From Paenibacillus sp. RUD330 (GTDB taxonomy: Bacteria > Bacillota > Bacilli > Paenibacillales > Paenibacillaceae): a stretch of 64,000 nt of DNA. Shown one piece after another: positions 1 to 8,881 of this stretch (its first letter is position 1; each line of letters begins with the position of its first letter). Both the position numbers and the translations under genes were made by a program. Location: assembly GCF_002243345.2 (NCBI RefSeq), contig NZ_CP022655.2, positions 4,342,501 through 4,406,500 of the forward strand. The letters are read 5' to 3'. Below the pieces are notes generated by a model, which had not been told where the DNA came from, did not search any database, and was given only the letters and a program-made list of their open reading frames with translations.

Positions 1-1098
1 GCCGTTTCTGCGGACCGCGCGGATCATCAGGTTTTTGGGCGTATGCTCGGGGTCGATGAACTCCAGCACCTGGGTCCGATAGCCTGCCGCTTCCAGCAGC
101 GCCGTCCGGGCCGCATCCGTCGCCAGCGCCGCGAACCGTTCCTTCAGCAGGCCATGGCCCAGTAGCGGAGCCAGCTCCTCGCTGCGTATTTGGCCGAATG
201 CCTCGTGCTGGCAGCATGGCACCGACAGGATGACGGAGGCGTCCCAGCCGACCGCCTTGGCCAGCGCCGCATCGGTAGCCGTGTCGCAGGCATGCAGCGT
301 GACGACCATGTCCGCGGCCGACAGCTCGCCGAAGCGGCCGATGTCTCCCACCTGGAAGCGGAGCGACTCATAGCCGAGCCTGTCCGCAAGCGAGGAGCAG
401 AAGGCGATGACATCCTCCTTGAGATCCAGCCCGATGACGGAAATGGAGCGCTTCTGCTCGATCGCGAGCAGATGGTACAAGGCAAAGGTGAGATAGGACT
501 TGCCGCAGCCGAAGTCGACGATCTTCAGCTCCCGGCCTTCCGGCAGCTGGTCGGCCACATCGTTCACCATTTCAAGGAAACGGTTGATTTGGCGATATTT
601 GTCCTGCTTGTCCGCCTTCACCCGGCCCTCGGCCGTCATGATGCCGAGCTCGACCAGGAACGGCGCCGGCGCTGAGCCTTCCAGCACCCGCTTCTTTGCG
701 CGGTCATGGGAAGCAGGCCCGCCCTCCGGCGTCTTCGCGGTCGCCGGCTTTCGGAGCAGCGCCGCTTTGCCCTTCTTGCTCAGCAGAAGCTGAAGATCGG
801 CCTCCGGCGTCTTGAAGACCGCCTGGCGGTAATGCTCCTTCATGAGCAGGACGATGCGCGCGGCTGCGGCCTCCGGGTCGAGATTCTCGTGAAGCACCTT
901 GGTCTTGTGATGGCTCTCGAACTGGTAGCGGAAGCCCGACTTCAGCTTGACCGGCCGGACCACCGTTCGCGGCGCGGCCTCGTCCGTGATTTTGCGCAAA
1001 CCGCTCATCGAAGCTTGCAGAAGCTCCCCACTCTCGGCGGCTTCGGCTATCGTCCGCTCCCAGGCGGCCGTTTCCTCTTGCTTGTTCATGTCATCCAT
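1..1098 (-). CDS. class I SAM-dependent methyltransferase (3' end outside window)
   Basis: This reading frame stays open to the left edge, so the C-terminus is missing; 366 codons are visible. The start is ATG at 1098, preceded by a clear GAAGGAG ribosome binding site. A glycine-rich SAM-binding motif VDFGCGKSYLTF lies near residues 194-205, followed by an acidic strand end (VIGLDL) and by TLHACDTATD and SVPCCQHE. That order matches the Methyltransf_32 (METTL25-like) family of class I methyltransferases. The N-terminal 140 residues are a basic, family-specific region. The substrate is not known; members are often annotated only as SAM-dependent methyltransferase. It is the last gene of a minus-strand run that starts with YyaC. 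Confidence 0.85.
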   Translation of the reverse strand, partial: MDDMNKQEETAAWERTIAEAAESGELLQASMSGLRKITDEAAPRTVVRPVKLKSGFRYQFESHHKTKVLHENLDPEAAAARIVLLMKEHYRQAVFKTPEADLQLLLSKKGKAALLRKPATAKTPEGGPASHDRAKKRVLEGSAPAPFLVELGIMTAEGRVKADKQDKYRQINRFLEMVNDVADQLPEGRELKIVDFGCGKSYLTFALYHLLAIEQKRSISVIGLDLKEDVIAFCSSLADRLGYESLRFQVGDIGRFGELSAADMVVTLHACDTATDAALAKAVGWDASVILSVPCCQHEAFGQIRSEELAPLLGHGLLKERFAALATDAARTALLEAAGYRTQVLEFIDPEHTPKNLMIRAVRRNG

Positions 1099-1234
1099 AA
1101 CTCCTTCTTCAATCGTTCCGCCAAGCGGGGCCCCGCTCCGGCGGCAGGCCGGCGCGGGGCCCCGTCCGGAGGATCCGAGCTGCTCATGCAATGGCTGTCA
1201 GAGCGCTTCTTGTCTCATGAAACGTCCGCCTATC

Positions 1235-1873
1235 CTATACGGTTTCCTTGAGAACCGTAAGAAGCTCAAGCCGGGTAACCCCTCCGGCAGCGAGCCGCTC
1301 ATCGTCTTGAAGCAGCAGCCTGCGGTAAAACGCCTCGTTCTCTCCCGCCGCCAGCACCCCGTCCTCCTCGAGCTCGAACATCAGATCCTCGGCGCCGGCA
1401 TAATTTCCCCGCTGTTCCATCCAGCGGGCTGCCAGCCGCTTCGTATCCGGGGGCAGCTCGTAGGAGGCAAGCGCCTCAAGCTGGCGTTCGGCTTCTTCGT
1501 CCGGATCCGCCGCGATCGCTTCCGCGCCCATCAGGGACAGCCTCATGAACAGATGGAGCGATTTGATCCTGAGCGCGAAGGCGGCGGATTCCTGTCCGAG
1601 CTCCAGCAGCAGGTCCGCTTCCTCGCGAAGCAGGACGGCAAGCACCTGCAGCTGGGCATGGTCCGGATTCCCGCTTCGCGACAGCATGGCGACGAGATCC
1701 TCGTCGGACAAGCTGCGCAGCAGGCGCGAGTTGAGCCGGAACTGCTTCTCCAGCAGCTCCTCGATCGCCTGGAGCGCCTCGGCATGCCTCATTTCTTTTT
1801 TGAGCCCAAGCACGGCCCCGGCTACCTCTCCGAGCTGCTCGATCATCCGCATGATATAATCCCGCTGGAACAT
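1235..1873 (-). CDS. DUF6483 family protein
   Basis: A 212-residue soluble protein that opens with MFQRDYIMRMIEQ, the hallmark of the DUF6483 family found in Paenibacillus and other Firmicutes. It is mostly helical and leucine-rich, with alternating acidic and basic residues typical of tetratricopeptide-like helical bundles. There is no signal peptide, membrane segment or catalytic motif. The start is ATG at 1873 with GGAAGGAAG upstream. It begins 42 bp after the alpha/beta hydrolase stop, so the two are probably cotranscribed. Its function is unknown. Confidence 0.8.
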   Translation of the reverse strand: MFQRDYIMRMIEQLGEVAGAVLGLKKEMRHAEALQAIEELLEKQFRLNSRLLRSLSDEDLVAMLSRSGNPDHAQLQVLAVLLREEADLLLELGQESAAFALRIKSLHLFMRLSLMGAEAIAADPDEEAERQLEALASYELPPDTKRLAARWMEQRGNYAGAEDLMFELEEDGVLAAGENEAFYRRLLLQDDERLAAGGVTRLELLTVLKETV

Positions 1874-1915
1874 GAATGTCTTCCTTCCCGCCGCCGGAAC
1901 ATCCAGCCTGGCTGT

Positions 1916-2749
1916 TTATTCGCTGGCCGGGAAGCTCTCCCGCATCCATTCTTCGATCGCTTCCGCCAGCTTCTCCGGAGCTTCCATCATCCCCATATGC
2001 CCGCTGTCTTCCAGTACGATCGTGCTGGAACGGCTCCCGCGCGCGGCGAACACCCGCTCCTGCGGAACGACGCCGTCCTTCGCTCCGGCGACGAGCAGCA
2101 CGGGCAGCTCCGACTGCTCGACGACATGGCTGCGGTCGGAACGGACTTTCATGCCGAGCGCTACGGCGGCGGCGCTCTCCGCCGACGTGCCGTAGCCGAT
2201 CTCCTTCGCCCGTTCCGCAAGCTCGGACTCGGCCCGCTCAGGCGCGAACAGCTTCGGTACAAGGCCGTCCACGAAAGGCTTGATGCCGTCCGCGCGCAAT
2301 GCCGCAGCCGCCTTGTCGCGCCCGGCTTGCGCTTCGGCGCTGTCCGGCAGCGGCGTGGAGTGGACCAGCGCGAATCCTTTCAGGAGGACTGCATGCCTTT
2401 CGGCAAGGGCAAGCGCCGCGTAGCCTCCGAGCGAATGGCCCAGCACGACGGCCGGCCCGGCTTCCAGCGCGTCCAGGAGGGCGGCGACATCGTCCGCCAG
2501 CTCCTCCATGCCGAGCACCGCTTCCCGGGCTCCCGAAGAACCGCCGTGGCCGCGCAGATCCGGCGTCAGCACCCGGTATCTTTTTTCCAGAATCGGAAGC
2601 ACCTTCTCCCAATAGGCGGAGCTTCCGCAGAAGCCATGCAGGAGAACAAGCACATCGTCCTGCCCCGCTGCGCCTCCATTGTCTCTATAGGCCAGCTCCG
2701 TGCCGTTGCTCAGCGTGAGCTTGCGGGTTGCAAGCGATCGGTCGGACAT
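1916..2749 (-). CDS. alpha/beta fold hydrolase
   Basis: A 277-residue cytoplasmic alpha/beta hydrolase. LLHGFCGSS supplies the oxyanion-hole HG motif. DLRGHGGSSG follows, and the nucleophile elbow GHSLGG (serine near residue 105) is clear. An acid follows in VAGAKDGVVP and the catalytic histidine in DSGHMGMMEAP near the C-terminus, so the Ser-Asp-His triad is complete. The pattern is that of Abhydrolase_1 esterases, haloperoxidases and MenH-like enzymes; the substrate cannot be read from the sequence. The start is ATG at 2749 with an AAGGA site about nine bases upstream. Confidence 0.85.
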   Translation of the reverse strand: MSDRSLATRKLTLSNGTELAYRDNGGAAGQDDVLVLLHGFCGSSAYWEKVLPILEKRYRVLTPDLRGHGGSSGAREAVLGMEELADDVAALLDALEAGPAVVLGHSLGGYAALALAERHAVLLKGFALVHSTPLPDSAEAQAGRDKAAAALRADGIKPFVDGLVPKLFAPERAESELAERAKEIGYGTSAESAAAVALGMKVRSDRSHVVEQSELPVLLVAGAKDGVVPQERVFAARGSRSSTIVLEDSGHMGMMEAPEKLAEAIEEWMRESFPASE

Positions 2750-2873
2750 CTTCGATCATTCCTTTCCTTTGCCTGATAAGTTGAACTCGGTATTCGAACT
2801 CCGCTTCACCTGAATCCTTCCATCGTTCCGCCGGCTCATGCCCCTCAATGGTTCGTCTTGCCTGCAGCCGGCA

Positions 2874-3509
2874 TCAGGAAGCGTCATTGTCCCTGCGGCT
2901 GCTGGCGGACCTGCTCGCGAAGCCGAACTGGCCGCCGCCCGTCCCGCCCTCCTCGGGCATGTCCGAGGAAGCCGCAGGCCAGGCAGCCGCAGCTGCGTCC
3001 GCGATTCCCTGCGCCATGCCGATTACGCGGTACAGGCTCGTCGTCTGGATGATCCAATAGGGCTTATGCCCCTGGGTATTGACGACAGCTGCGACGCTGT
3101 AGTCTCCTACCGGCGGCAGCTGCTGCCCGATGGCTTGTCCCGGCTGGAGCGGACCGCTGCGCACGAGATAAAGCCCCGTCGATTCCGAACGGCCGAGGCA
3201 AGCATCGATGGCGATGACGCATGCCGCCTCGCTGAGTGTCGCCAGGATCGGACCGACCTGCTCCGAATCGCATGGCTGCTCGAGCGTCCCCGTCACCCGG
3301 GGAAAGCCTTTTTCCCGCAGCATGGAACCGGCGAGCGGTCCCAGCGAGTCGCCCGTCGAACGGTCGCTTCCGATGCATAGAAAGACGACCTCGTCTCGCA
3401 GGGGATGTTTCCCGGCAACCGATTCAAAAAACGTTTCCAGACCCCGCCCGTCGACCCTTGCCCACTTGGCCGCGTCTTCCGGACGGATTTGCTTCAGTTC
3501 CCGCTTCAT
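2874..3509 (-). CDS. yyaC: spore protease YyaC
   Basis: A 211-residue protein of the YyaC/DUF1256 family, which is related to the germination protease GPR that degrades small acid-soluble spore proteins. The diagnostic core IGSDRSTGDSLGP lies near residues 47-59. A second conserved block, IDACLG followed by VGDYSVAAVVN, carries the acidic residues that form the peptidase-like site. The C-terminal tail (about 40 residues) is glycine- and serine-rich and looks variable. Its presence supports a spore-forming host. A good sigma-A-like promoter lies directly upstream, so expression may not be strictly forespore-specific. The start is ATG at 3509 after a G-rich ribosome binding site. Confidence 0.85.
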   Translation of the reverse strand: MKRELKQIRPEDAAKWARVDGRGLETFFESVAGKHPLRDEVVFLCIGSDRSTGDSLGPLAGSMLREKGFPRVTGTLEQPCDSEQVGPILATLSEAACVIAIDACLGRSESTGLYLVRSGPLQPGQAIGQQLPPVGDYSVAAVVNTQGHKPYWIIQTTSLYRVIGMAQGIADAAAAAWPAASSDMPEEGGTGGGQFGFASRSASSRRDNDAS

Positions 3510-3549
3510 ATCCGCGCCCCCATTTGCGCTGGCAGATTAGTTTGCTTCT

Positions 3550-3578
3550 ATTGTAACGGAAGAGCAGGCTCCGTTCAA
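3550..3578 (-). promoter_or_regulatory. sigma-A-like promoter for yyaC
   Basis: Reading the minus strand, TTGAAC (3578-3573) and TACAAT (3555-3550) are separated by exactly 17 bp. The -10 box lies about 40 bp upstream of the yyaC start. This is an inferred promoter from consensus match only. Confidence 0.5.
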
Positions 3579-3662
3579 TTTGCGGCGGGACGGCGCAGCA
3601 TGGGAAGGCGATGGCTTTCATGGTACAATGGTGGAAAGCCATATATCCGCAGGAGGTTTTCC

Positions 3663-3893
3663 ATGACTGACCTTAGCCAGCCGACCCAGGAAAATGTAGA
3701 ATTCATGATCGAAGCCATCAAGACCAAGCTGAAGATGGCCACAGCGGCCGCCATGCAGGCCTCCAGCTTCGGACCGGGCTGTTATGAGGATATCCGGGAA
3801 CTCTATGAAATCGTATCGTCCAAAACCAACTTCAGCATCAGCGAAGTGGAAGCTCTCGTCTCCGAGCTCGGCAAGCTCCGCGCTGCGCGCTGA
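3663..3893 (+). CDS. DUF1128 family protein
   Basis: A 76-residue cytoplasmic protein matching the DUF1128 (YfkK) family of Firmicutes. It opens with a hydrophilic stretch (TQENVEFMIEAIKTKLK), has a central YEDIRELYEIVSSK segment, and ends in SISEVEALVSELGKLR. Those blocks and the length are the family norm. The start is ATG at 3663 with AGGAGG eight bases upstream; longer upstream frames lack such a site. Function is unknown. It is transcribed alone, divergent from yyaC, and followed by a strong terminator. Confidence 0.85.
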   Translation: MTDLSQPTQENVEFMIEAIKTKLKMATAAAMQASSFGPGCYEDIRELYEIVSSKTNFSISEVEALVSELGKLRAAR

Positions 3894-3924
3894 TCCCTGT
3901 CCGGGCCGCAAGGCTCCCGAGAGC

Positions 3925-3961
3925 AAAAAACACCCCCGCATGCATTCATGCGGGGGTGTTT
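3925..3961. terminator. bidirectional rho-independent terminator
   Basis: A perfect 14-bp stem AACACCCCCGCATG (3929-3942) pairs with 3947-3960 around a 4-base loop. It has an A-run before and a T-run after, so it can serve both the DUF1128 gene and the converging minus-strand gene. Confidence 0.85.
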
Positions 3962-3974
3962 GGCTTGTCGCCGT

Positions 3975-4427
3975 TTAGACGGCTTCCTTTTCCGGTGCGG
4001 CTTCGCTGGCGGCCGTTTCTTCGGCAGCCGCTTCCACGGAAAGCTTCACGTTGACGAGCTTCTGCTCGCCGCGGAGGAACTGCGCCAGCCGCTCGAGCTT
4101 GTCGGCGAGCTCCGGTCCCGTAAGGGATACGTTGAGCTGGTAGCCGAACTGGTCGGCCGGCAGCTTGACCTCGCGCGGCAGATAGGCGAATTCGCCCGCT
4201 CCCGCGTTGGAGCCTGCCAGCTGGTCCGGATAGAACTTGTCGGATTTGTTGACTACGCGCTCGTAAATGCGCAGCTTCTTAAGAAGCATGTAATATTGAG
4301 CGGAATGCTTGAAGCCCCAAGCTTCCCGGATATCTTTCAGCGTGTAATCCGTCTTCCAGCGCTTAAGTTTCTCAACTTGCTCATCGGATTCCAGCTTCAA
4401 AAATTCATCAAGCGGCATAATCGGCAT
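3975..4427 (-). CDS. conserved hypothetical protein, possible HTH
   Basis: A 150-residue acidic protein I do not recognise. The N-terminal 60 residues are helical: an L/K-rich helix, then YTLKDIREAWGFKHSAQYYMLLKKL, which reads like a helix-turn-helix with an alanine/serine turn and a recognition helix. The middle has a strand-like part (VKLPADQFGYQLNVSLTGPELADKLERLAQFL). The last 25 residues are a low-complexity Ala/Glu tail (residues about 125-150). The start is ATG at 4427 with GGAGGGG upstream; the preceding TTG at 4430 is less likely. It is monocistronic with an AT-rich promoter region. DNA binding is inference only. Confidence 0.75.
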   Translation of the reverse strand: MPIMPLDEFLKLESDEQVEKLKRWKTDYTLKDIREAWGFKHSAQYYMLLKKLRIYERVVNKSDKFYPDQLAGSNAGAGEFAYLPREVKLPADQFGYQLNVSLTGPELADKLERLAQFLRGEQKLVNVKLSVEAAAEETAASEAAPEKEAV

Positions 4428-4663
4428 CAAATTTTACCCCTCCAAATATCATGATGTGTCTCATTATCATTTATTAATTAACGAATATATATTAAAAAAT
4501 ACCATAGAAAATTGACTTACACAATTATTTTTTTGCTTGAATGAGTGAATTTTTATCTTATTATTCGCCATTATTGAACATATGCTTCTGCCCTTTCGAA
4601 AAAATGTTCACCTTTTCCAGACGATTCGACATCTTTCGCGCTCTCCCTTTTATTTTGGCGCAT
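4428..4663. other. AT-rich intergenic region
   Basis: A markedly AT-rich gap between the galT terminator and the 150-residue protein. It contains the tentative promoter described separately and a half of a TGATAATGA element that is too incomplete to call a Fur box. No convincing gene is present on either strand. Confidence 0.5.
4496..4524 (-). promoter_or_regulatory. tentative sigma-A promoter for the 150-aa protein
   Basis: On the minus strand TTGTGT (4524-4519) and TATTTT (4501-4496) are spaced 17 bp apart in an AT-rich region about 70 bp before the start codon. Both boxes match only 4 of 6 consensus bases. Confidence 0.3.
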
Positions 4664-4700
4664 AAAAATAACGCAGAAAGGCTTGATGCCTTCCCGCGTT
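4664..4700 (-). terminator. terminator of the gal operon
   Basis: On the minus strand an imperfect stem of AACGC plus GGAAGGC-type arms (4700-4688 with 4682-4670) closes a 5-base loop and is followed by a T-rich run. It lies 40 bp after the galT stop codon. Confidence 0.7.
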
Positions 4701-4740
4701 TTGTTGTGCCGCCATGTCCGTCGGCCTCCATATATTCCGC

Positions 4741-6399
4741 TCAGCCGTTGTCCTGCTGAAGCCCCGCAGCGGCGGCAAACCGCTTGAATGCCGCGATGCC
4801 CTCAGCCGTCCGCTTGTAGACGCCCGCATCCGTCAGCACCTGCAGGAACTTGTCTCCTGCGGAATCCAGAACCGCTTTCATAGCGGCTTCGCGATCCATC
4901 GCCTTGCCCCATGCATGCTGAAGCTCGGCGAACCAGCGTCCATGCGGAGCCATGGCGGCGCCGTCCGCTCCCGCTGCGACATCCTCCCATTGCAGGGATC
5001 CCGATAGGCAGCCCGCGATGATTTCCATCTCCGCCTTGAGCCGCCCGGGCAGCACGGCCAGCCCCATCACTTCGATCAGACCGATATTTTCCCTCTTCAG
5101 ATGATGGAGATGGCGATGCGGGTGGAAAATGCCTTCGGGATGCTCCTCGCTGGTCCGGTTGTTGCGAAGCACGAGATCAAGCTCGTACACTCCGTCTTCC
5201 TTGCGCCTTGCCACCGGAGTAATCGTATTATGCGGAATGCGCGCTCCACCCGTCTCTGTATGGGCATGGATCTCCGCCTCCGGATCGCTGTACTCTCTCC
5301 AGGCGTCGAGCACATCCGATGCGGCTTCGGCGAGCAGCACCCGGTCCCGGCCCGCCAGCCGCAGCACGCTCATCGGCCACCGGACGATTCCATAGGAAAT
5401 GTCCGGCCGGGACGGATGGGAGAAGCTCTCTTCCACGGGCGCCTCTTCCATCGGGAAGATATGCCGTCCTCCCTGGAAATGGTCATGGCTGAGGATCGAG
5501 CCTCCGACTATGGGAAGGTCCGCGTTGGAGCCGACGAAATAATGCGGAATCTGCTCCGCGAACTCCAGCAGCCTGCCGAAAGTGCGGTGCGTGATCGACA
5601 TCGGGCTGTGCTCGGCCCGGAAGACGATGCAATGCTCCTTGTAGTACACATACGGAGAATATTGAAGGAACCAGGACTCGCCGCTCAGACGCATGGGCAG
5701 AATCCGGTGGTTCTGCCGGGCCGGATGGTCGGCTCTTCCGGCATAACCCATGTTCTCCTTGCACAGCAAGCACTTCGGATAGGCCGAAGGGGGCATGCTT
5801 CGGAGCATGGCGATCTCGGCGGGATCCTTCTCCGGCTTCGATAGGTTGACGGTCATCTCGAGCGGTCCGTAAGCCGTCGGATGGATCCAGTTCATATTGA
5901 GCGCGACGCGGTCGAGGCGGATGTAGTTGGCATCGATATTGAGCCGGTAGAACTCATCCGTCGCCTGCCGGATGCCGCGCTCCGCTGCCGCCGCCCGAAA
6001 GCGGGCATGCGTCTCGGACGGCCTCGGCATGAGCGATCCCATCAATCGAGCATCCAGCAAATCCCGCTCCGTAGCGCTGTCCCGGATCATGCCGGATGCG
6101 GCGGCATAGTCGAGAAGCGGCCGCAGCAGCTCCGGAGCCTCGGCTCCCGCCGCCGGCAAGCCCGCCGCCAGCCTGTCCCTGTCGGCGCCATTCGGCGCTT
6201 CCAGCAGCCCTTGCTCCCAGGTCGGAAGCTCTTCCGAGCCGGCCGCAGGTGCGTCCAGACCGAGCAGGTCCAGCAGCGAATTGCGTGCCGCGCCTGCGTC
6301 CAGCGGCTCCAGCATGCCCCTCTCCAGCGCGAAGGCGACCAGCCTATCGATTGCTTCCGAGACATCCTGCTCATGCGGAATAAGTGGAATTTCGTTCAT
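4741..6399 (-). CDS. galT: UDP-glucose--hexose-1-phosphate uridylyltransferase
   Basis: A 552-residue class II (Firmicute-type) GalT. It transfers UMP from UDP-glucose to galactose 1-phosphate, the middle step of the Leloir pathway. The CLLCKENMGY motif in mid-protein and the GGSILSHDHFQGG motif holding the catalytic histidine region are both present. The class II length of about 500 residues fits. The start is ATG at 6399 (MNEIPLIPH) with GAGAGGAG upstream; in-frame codons further upstream have no such site. It is the third gene of galK-galE-galT, 44 bp after galE, and is closed by a terminator. The catalytic role rests on family knowledge. Confidence 0.93.
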   Translation of the reverse strand: MNEIPLIPHEQDVSEAIDRLVAFALERGMLEPLDAGAARNSLLDLLGLDAPAAGSEELPTWEQGLLEAPNGADRDRLAAGLPAAGAEAPELLRPLLDYAAASGMIRDSATERDLLDARLMGSLMPRPSETHARFRAAAAERGIRQATDEFYRLNIDANYIRLDRVALNMNWIHPTAYGPLEMTVNLSKPEKDPAEIAMLRSMPPSAYPKCLLCKENMGYAGRADHPARQNHRILPMRLSGESWFLQYSPYVYYKEHCIVFRAEHSPMSITHRTFGRLLEFAEQIPHYFVGSNADLPIVGGSILSHDHFQGGRHIFPMEEAPVEESFSHPSRPDISYGIVRWPMSVLRLAGRDRVLLAEAASDVLDAWREYSDPEAEIHAHTETGGARIPHNTITPVARRKEDGVYELDLVLRNNRTSEEHPEGIFHPHRHLHHLKRENIGLIEVMGLAVLPGRLKAEMEIIAGCLSGSLQWEDVAAGADGAAMAPHGRWFAELQHAWGKAMDREAAMKAVLDSAGDKFLQVLTDAGVYKRTAEGIAAFKRFAAAAGLQQDNG

Positions 6400-6443
6400 G
6401 GAAATGCTCTCCTCTCGGGAATACGGCCTGTCTTGAAGGCCGT

Positions 6444-7430
6444 TTAGCTGTTGTAGCCTTGCGGCTTGGCCTGGTGCCACTGCCAAGCGCTGGCGATGAT
6501 GTTCTCCAGATCGCTGCGATGCGGATTCCATCCGAGCTCACTGCGGGCCCTCTCGGAGGAAGCGACCAGCACGGCGGGATCGCCCGCTCGGCGCGGCTCG
6601 ACGACCGCCGGAATATCGCGGCCCGTAATCCGCCGAGCGATCCCGATGACTTCCTTCACGGAGAAGCCGTGTCCGTTGCCGAGGTTGTAGACAGCGCTGT
6701 CCGCTCCTTGGCGCAGGCGCTTCACGGCGAGCATATGGGCGTCGGCCAGGTCGCTGACATGGATGTAATCGCGGATGCAGCTGCCGTCTGCCGTCGGGTA
6801 ATCTTCGCCGAATACCGAGATATGAGTCCTCTGGCCCAGAGCCGTCTGGAGTACGATCGGGATCAGATGCGTCTCGGGATCGTGATCCTCCCCGATGCGC
6901 CCGCTTTCGTGAGCGCCTGCGGCATTGAAATACCGAAGGGATACGAACCGGAATCCGTGCGCCCGGTCGAACCAGCGGATCATTTTTTCCATCGCCAGCT
7001 TCGTTTCCCCGTACGCATTGGTCGGCTCCGTGCGGTCCAGCTCGGAGATCGGCACCTGCTCAGGCTCTCCGTAAGTCGCCGCCGTGCTGGAGAAGACGAT
7101 CCGGCGCACGCCGGCGCGGTTCATCGCTTCAAGCAGGCACAGCGTTCCATAGACATTGTTATGGTAGTATTTGCCCGGGTCCTTCATGCTTTCCCCGACC
7201 AGGCTGCTCGCCGCAAAATGGATGACCGCGTCGATGGAGTTCTCGCCGAATACCCGGTCCAGGAACCCGGCATCCCGCAAATCCCCCTCGTACAGCTTCC
7301 CGCCGAGCACCGCCTCGCGGTGTCCCTGCTGCAGATTGTCGACTACGACAACCTCCTCGCCATTTTCCAGCAGCGCGGCTACTGCATGCGAACCGATATA
7401 ACCGGCTCCTCCCGTTACCAGTACAGCCAT
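6444..7430 (-). CDS. galE: UDP-glucose 4-epimerase
   Basis: A 328-residue short-chain dehydrogenase/reductase. It interconverts UDP-galactose and UDP-glucose using bound NAD. The N-terminal Rossmann motif GGAGYIGSH starts at residue 6, VVVDNLQQGH follows, and the catalytic YGETK (Tyr-x-x-x-Lys) is near residue 150. SSTAATYG supplies the catalytic serine/threonine. Length and motifs are those of canonical bacterial GalE. The start is ATG at 7430 with AGAGGAGAGA upstream; an in-frame extension before it lacks the Rossmann position and can be discounted. It is the middle gene of the gal operon. Confidence 0.95.
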   Translation of the reverse strand: MAVLVTGGAGYIGSHAVAALLENGEEVVVVDNLQQGHREAVLGGKLYEGDLRDAGFLDRVFGENSIDAVIHFAASSLVGESMKDPGKYYHNNVYGTLCLLEAMNRAGVRRIVFSSTAATYGEPEQVPISELDRTEPTNAYGETKLAMEKMIRWFDRAHGFRFVSLRYFNAAGAHESGRIGEDHDPETHLIPIVLQTALGQRTHISVFGEDYPTADGSCIRDYIHVSDLADAHMLAVKRLRQGADSAVYNLGNGHGFSVKEVIGIARRITGRDIPAVVEPRRAGDPAVLVASSERARSELGWNPHRSDLENIIASAWQWHQAKPQGYNS

Positions 7431-7561
7431 GGTTCTCTCTCCTCTCGAAAGCTCGTCTATTGTGCTGCCTACTGAATCATACGACAAATTCCGCCGCTTG
7501 GGCATCCGGCTTGGGATGCTGGTTGTCCCGGGCCGCAAGCTTCATGCACGCATGGCAGCGA

Positions 7562-8743
7562 TCAGACCGGAGCGTCCAGACGGCCGGCGCCGCCGCCGAT
7601 CGAGCAGACGTAGAAGTCCGGGATCAGCCCTGTCTTCCTCCCATAGCTGTCCGCTACAGCGGCTTGGAAGCCGTCCACGCTGTCCTTGCGCACCAAGGAG
7701 ACGGTGCAGCCGCCGAAGCCGGCGCCTGTCATCCGGGAGCCAAGCACGCCCGGCACCATGCGGGCCGCTTCCACCATGGCGTCAAGCTCCGGACCGGTCA
7801 CTTCGTACAGATCCCGCAAGGAATCATGGGACGCGTTCATCAGCGCTCCGAATGCGTTCAGGTCGCCCTTCTCCAGAACGCGCACCGATTCCAGGACGCG
7901 GGCGATTTCTTCTACGACATGCTTCGCTCGCTTGCGGACCGTATCGCTCGCTATCCGTCCGGACTCCCGTTCCAGCTGCTCCGGGGTCAGCTGCCCCAGC
8001 AGCGTCAGGTCCGGGAAGGCGGAGCGGAGATCTTGCACAGCCTGATCGCATTCCGCCCGTCTTTCGTTGTATTTGGAATCGACGAGTCCGCGCCGCTTGT
8101 TCGTATTGCCGATGACGAGGACGCAGTCTCCCGAATCGAACGGGACATGCCGATGCTCCAGCGTATCGCACATCAGGAGGATCGCCTCGTTCTCGCGGCC
8201 GTTCGCCACCGCGAACTGGTCCATGATGCCGCACTGGACGCCGTTGAACTCGTTCTCGGATTTCTGGGCCAGCAGTGCAAGCTCCGTCCTGTCGATGTCA
8301 TGCCCGCCTTCGGCCAGCAGCGCGTAGGCTGTCAGCACCTCGATGGAAGCGGAGGAGGAAAGGCCGGCACCGTTCGGAATCTCTCCGTTGTACAGCATGT
8401 CATAGCCGTGGGCGGGCCCTTTTCCGCGGTTCTGAAGCTCCTTGACGACTCCCTTCGGATAGTTCATCCAGTCGTCCTCCTCGCGGTAGGCGATGGAGTC
8501 CAGATCGATCTCTCCCGTCAGCGGGAAGTTGGCGGATGCCATCCGCAGCACCCGGTCCCCGCGGGGACGAAGCAGCAGCGTCGTGCCGAACGTCAGCGCC
8601 GCCGGGAACACATAACCCCCGTTGTAATCCGTATGCTCGCCGATCAGGTTGACTCGGCCCGGAGCGTAATAATACTGGATGTTTTGCCCGTTCTCTCCGA
8701 AAGCTTGCAGGAATTGCTGGTTCAGTTGAAGCAGATCCGCCAT
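7562..8743 (-). CDS. galK: galactokinase
   Basis: A 393-residue GHMP kinase that phosphorylates galactose with ATP. The substrate signature GRVNLIGEHTDYNGGYVFP lies near residue 32. The ATP loop GAGLSSSASIE and the C-terminal motif GSRMTGAGFGGCTVSL are intact. ATG at 8743 (MADLLQLN) has an AGGA site eight bases upstream; ATGs at 8752 and 8761 in the same frame are possible alternative starts but have poorer sites. It is the first gene of the gal operon. Its upstream region contains an 11-bp palindrome and the 91-bp repeat array, so operon control may involve them. Confidence 0.93.
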   Translation of the reverse strand: MADLLQLNQQFLQAFGENGQNIQYYYAPGRVNLIGEHTDYNGGYVFPAALTFGTTLLLRPRGDRVLRMASANFPLTGEIDLDSIAYREEDDWMNYPKGVVKELQNRGKGPAHGYDMLYNGEIPNGAGLSSSASIEVLTAYALLAEGGHDIDRTELALLAQKSENEFNGVQCGIMDQFAVANGRENEAILLMCDTLEHRHVPFDSGDCVLVIGNTNKRRGLVDSKYNERRAECDQAVQDLRSAFPDLTLLGQLTPEQLERESGRIASDTVRKRAKHVVEEIARVLESVRVLEKGDLNAFGALMNASHDSLRDLYEVTGPELDAMVEAARMVPGVLGSRMTGAGFGGCTVSLVRKDSVDGFQAAVADSYGRKTGLIPDFYVCSIGGGAGRLDAPV

Positions 8744-8881
8744 TTTGATCATCCTGTTCATAAGGAATTTTGGAGCCAGCTTCAGCTGTCGTCGGCCGCT
8801 CCTCTTGCTGTCATCTATAGGTCCAGTATATAGCTGCGGCAGCCGGCATGGTATGGCAGGATGTGCGGTTGTTATGGATTT
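8744..8881. other. galK upstream region
   Basis: About 140 bp of likely leader and promoter for the gal operon. A TATACT hexamer is present on the minus strand near 8830 but no matching -35 box at a sensible distance was found. No catabolite response element could be recognised. Confidence 0.35.

Noticed and set aside
4441-4475. Fur box in the AT-rich gap upstream of the 150-residue protein
   Set aside because: Only one TGATAATGA half is present and the second half does not match.
4541-4759. 72-codon plus-strand frame downstream of the galT stop
   Set aside because: It runs through the gal terminator, has no ribosome site and resembles no protein.
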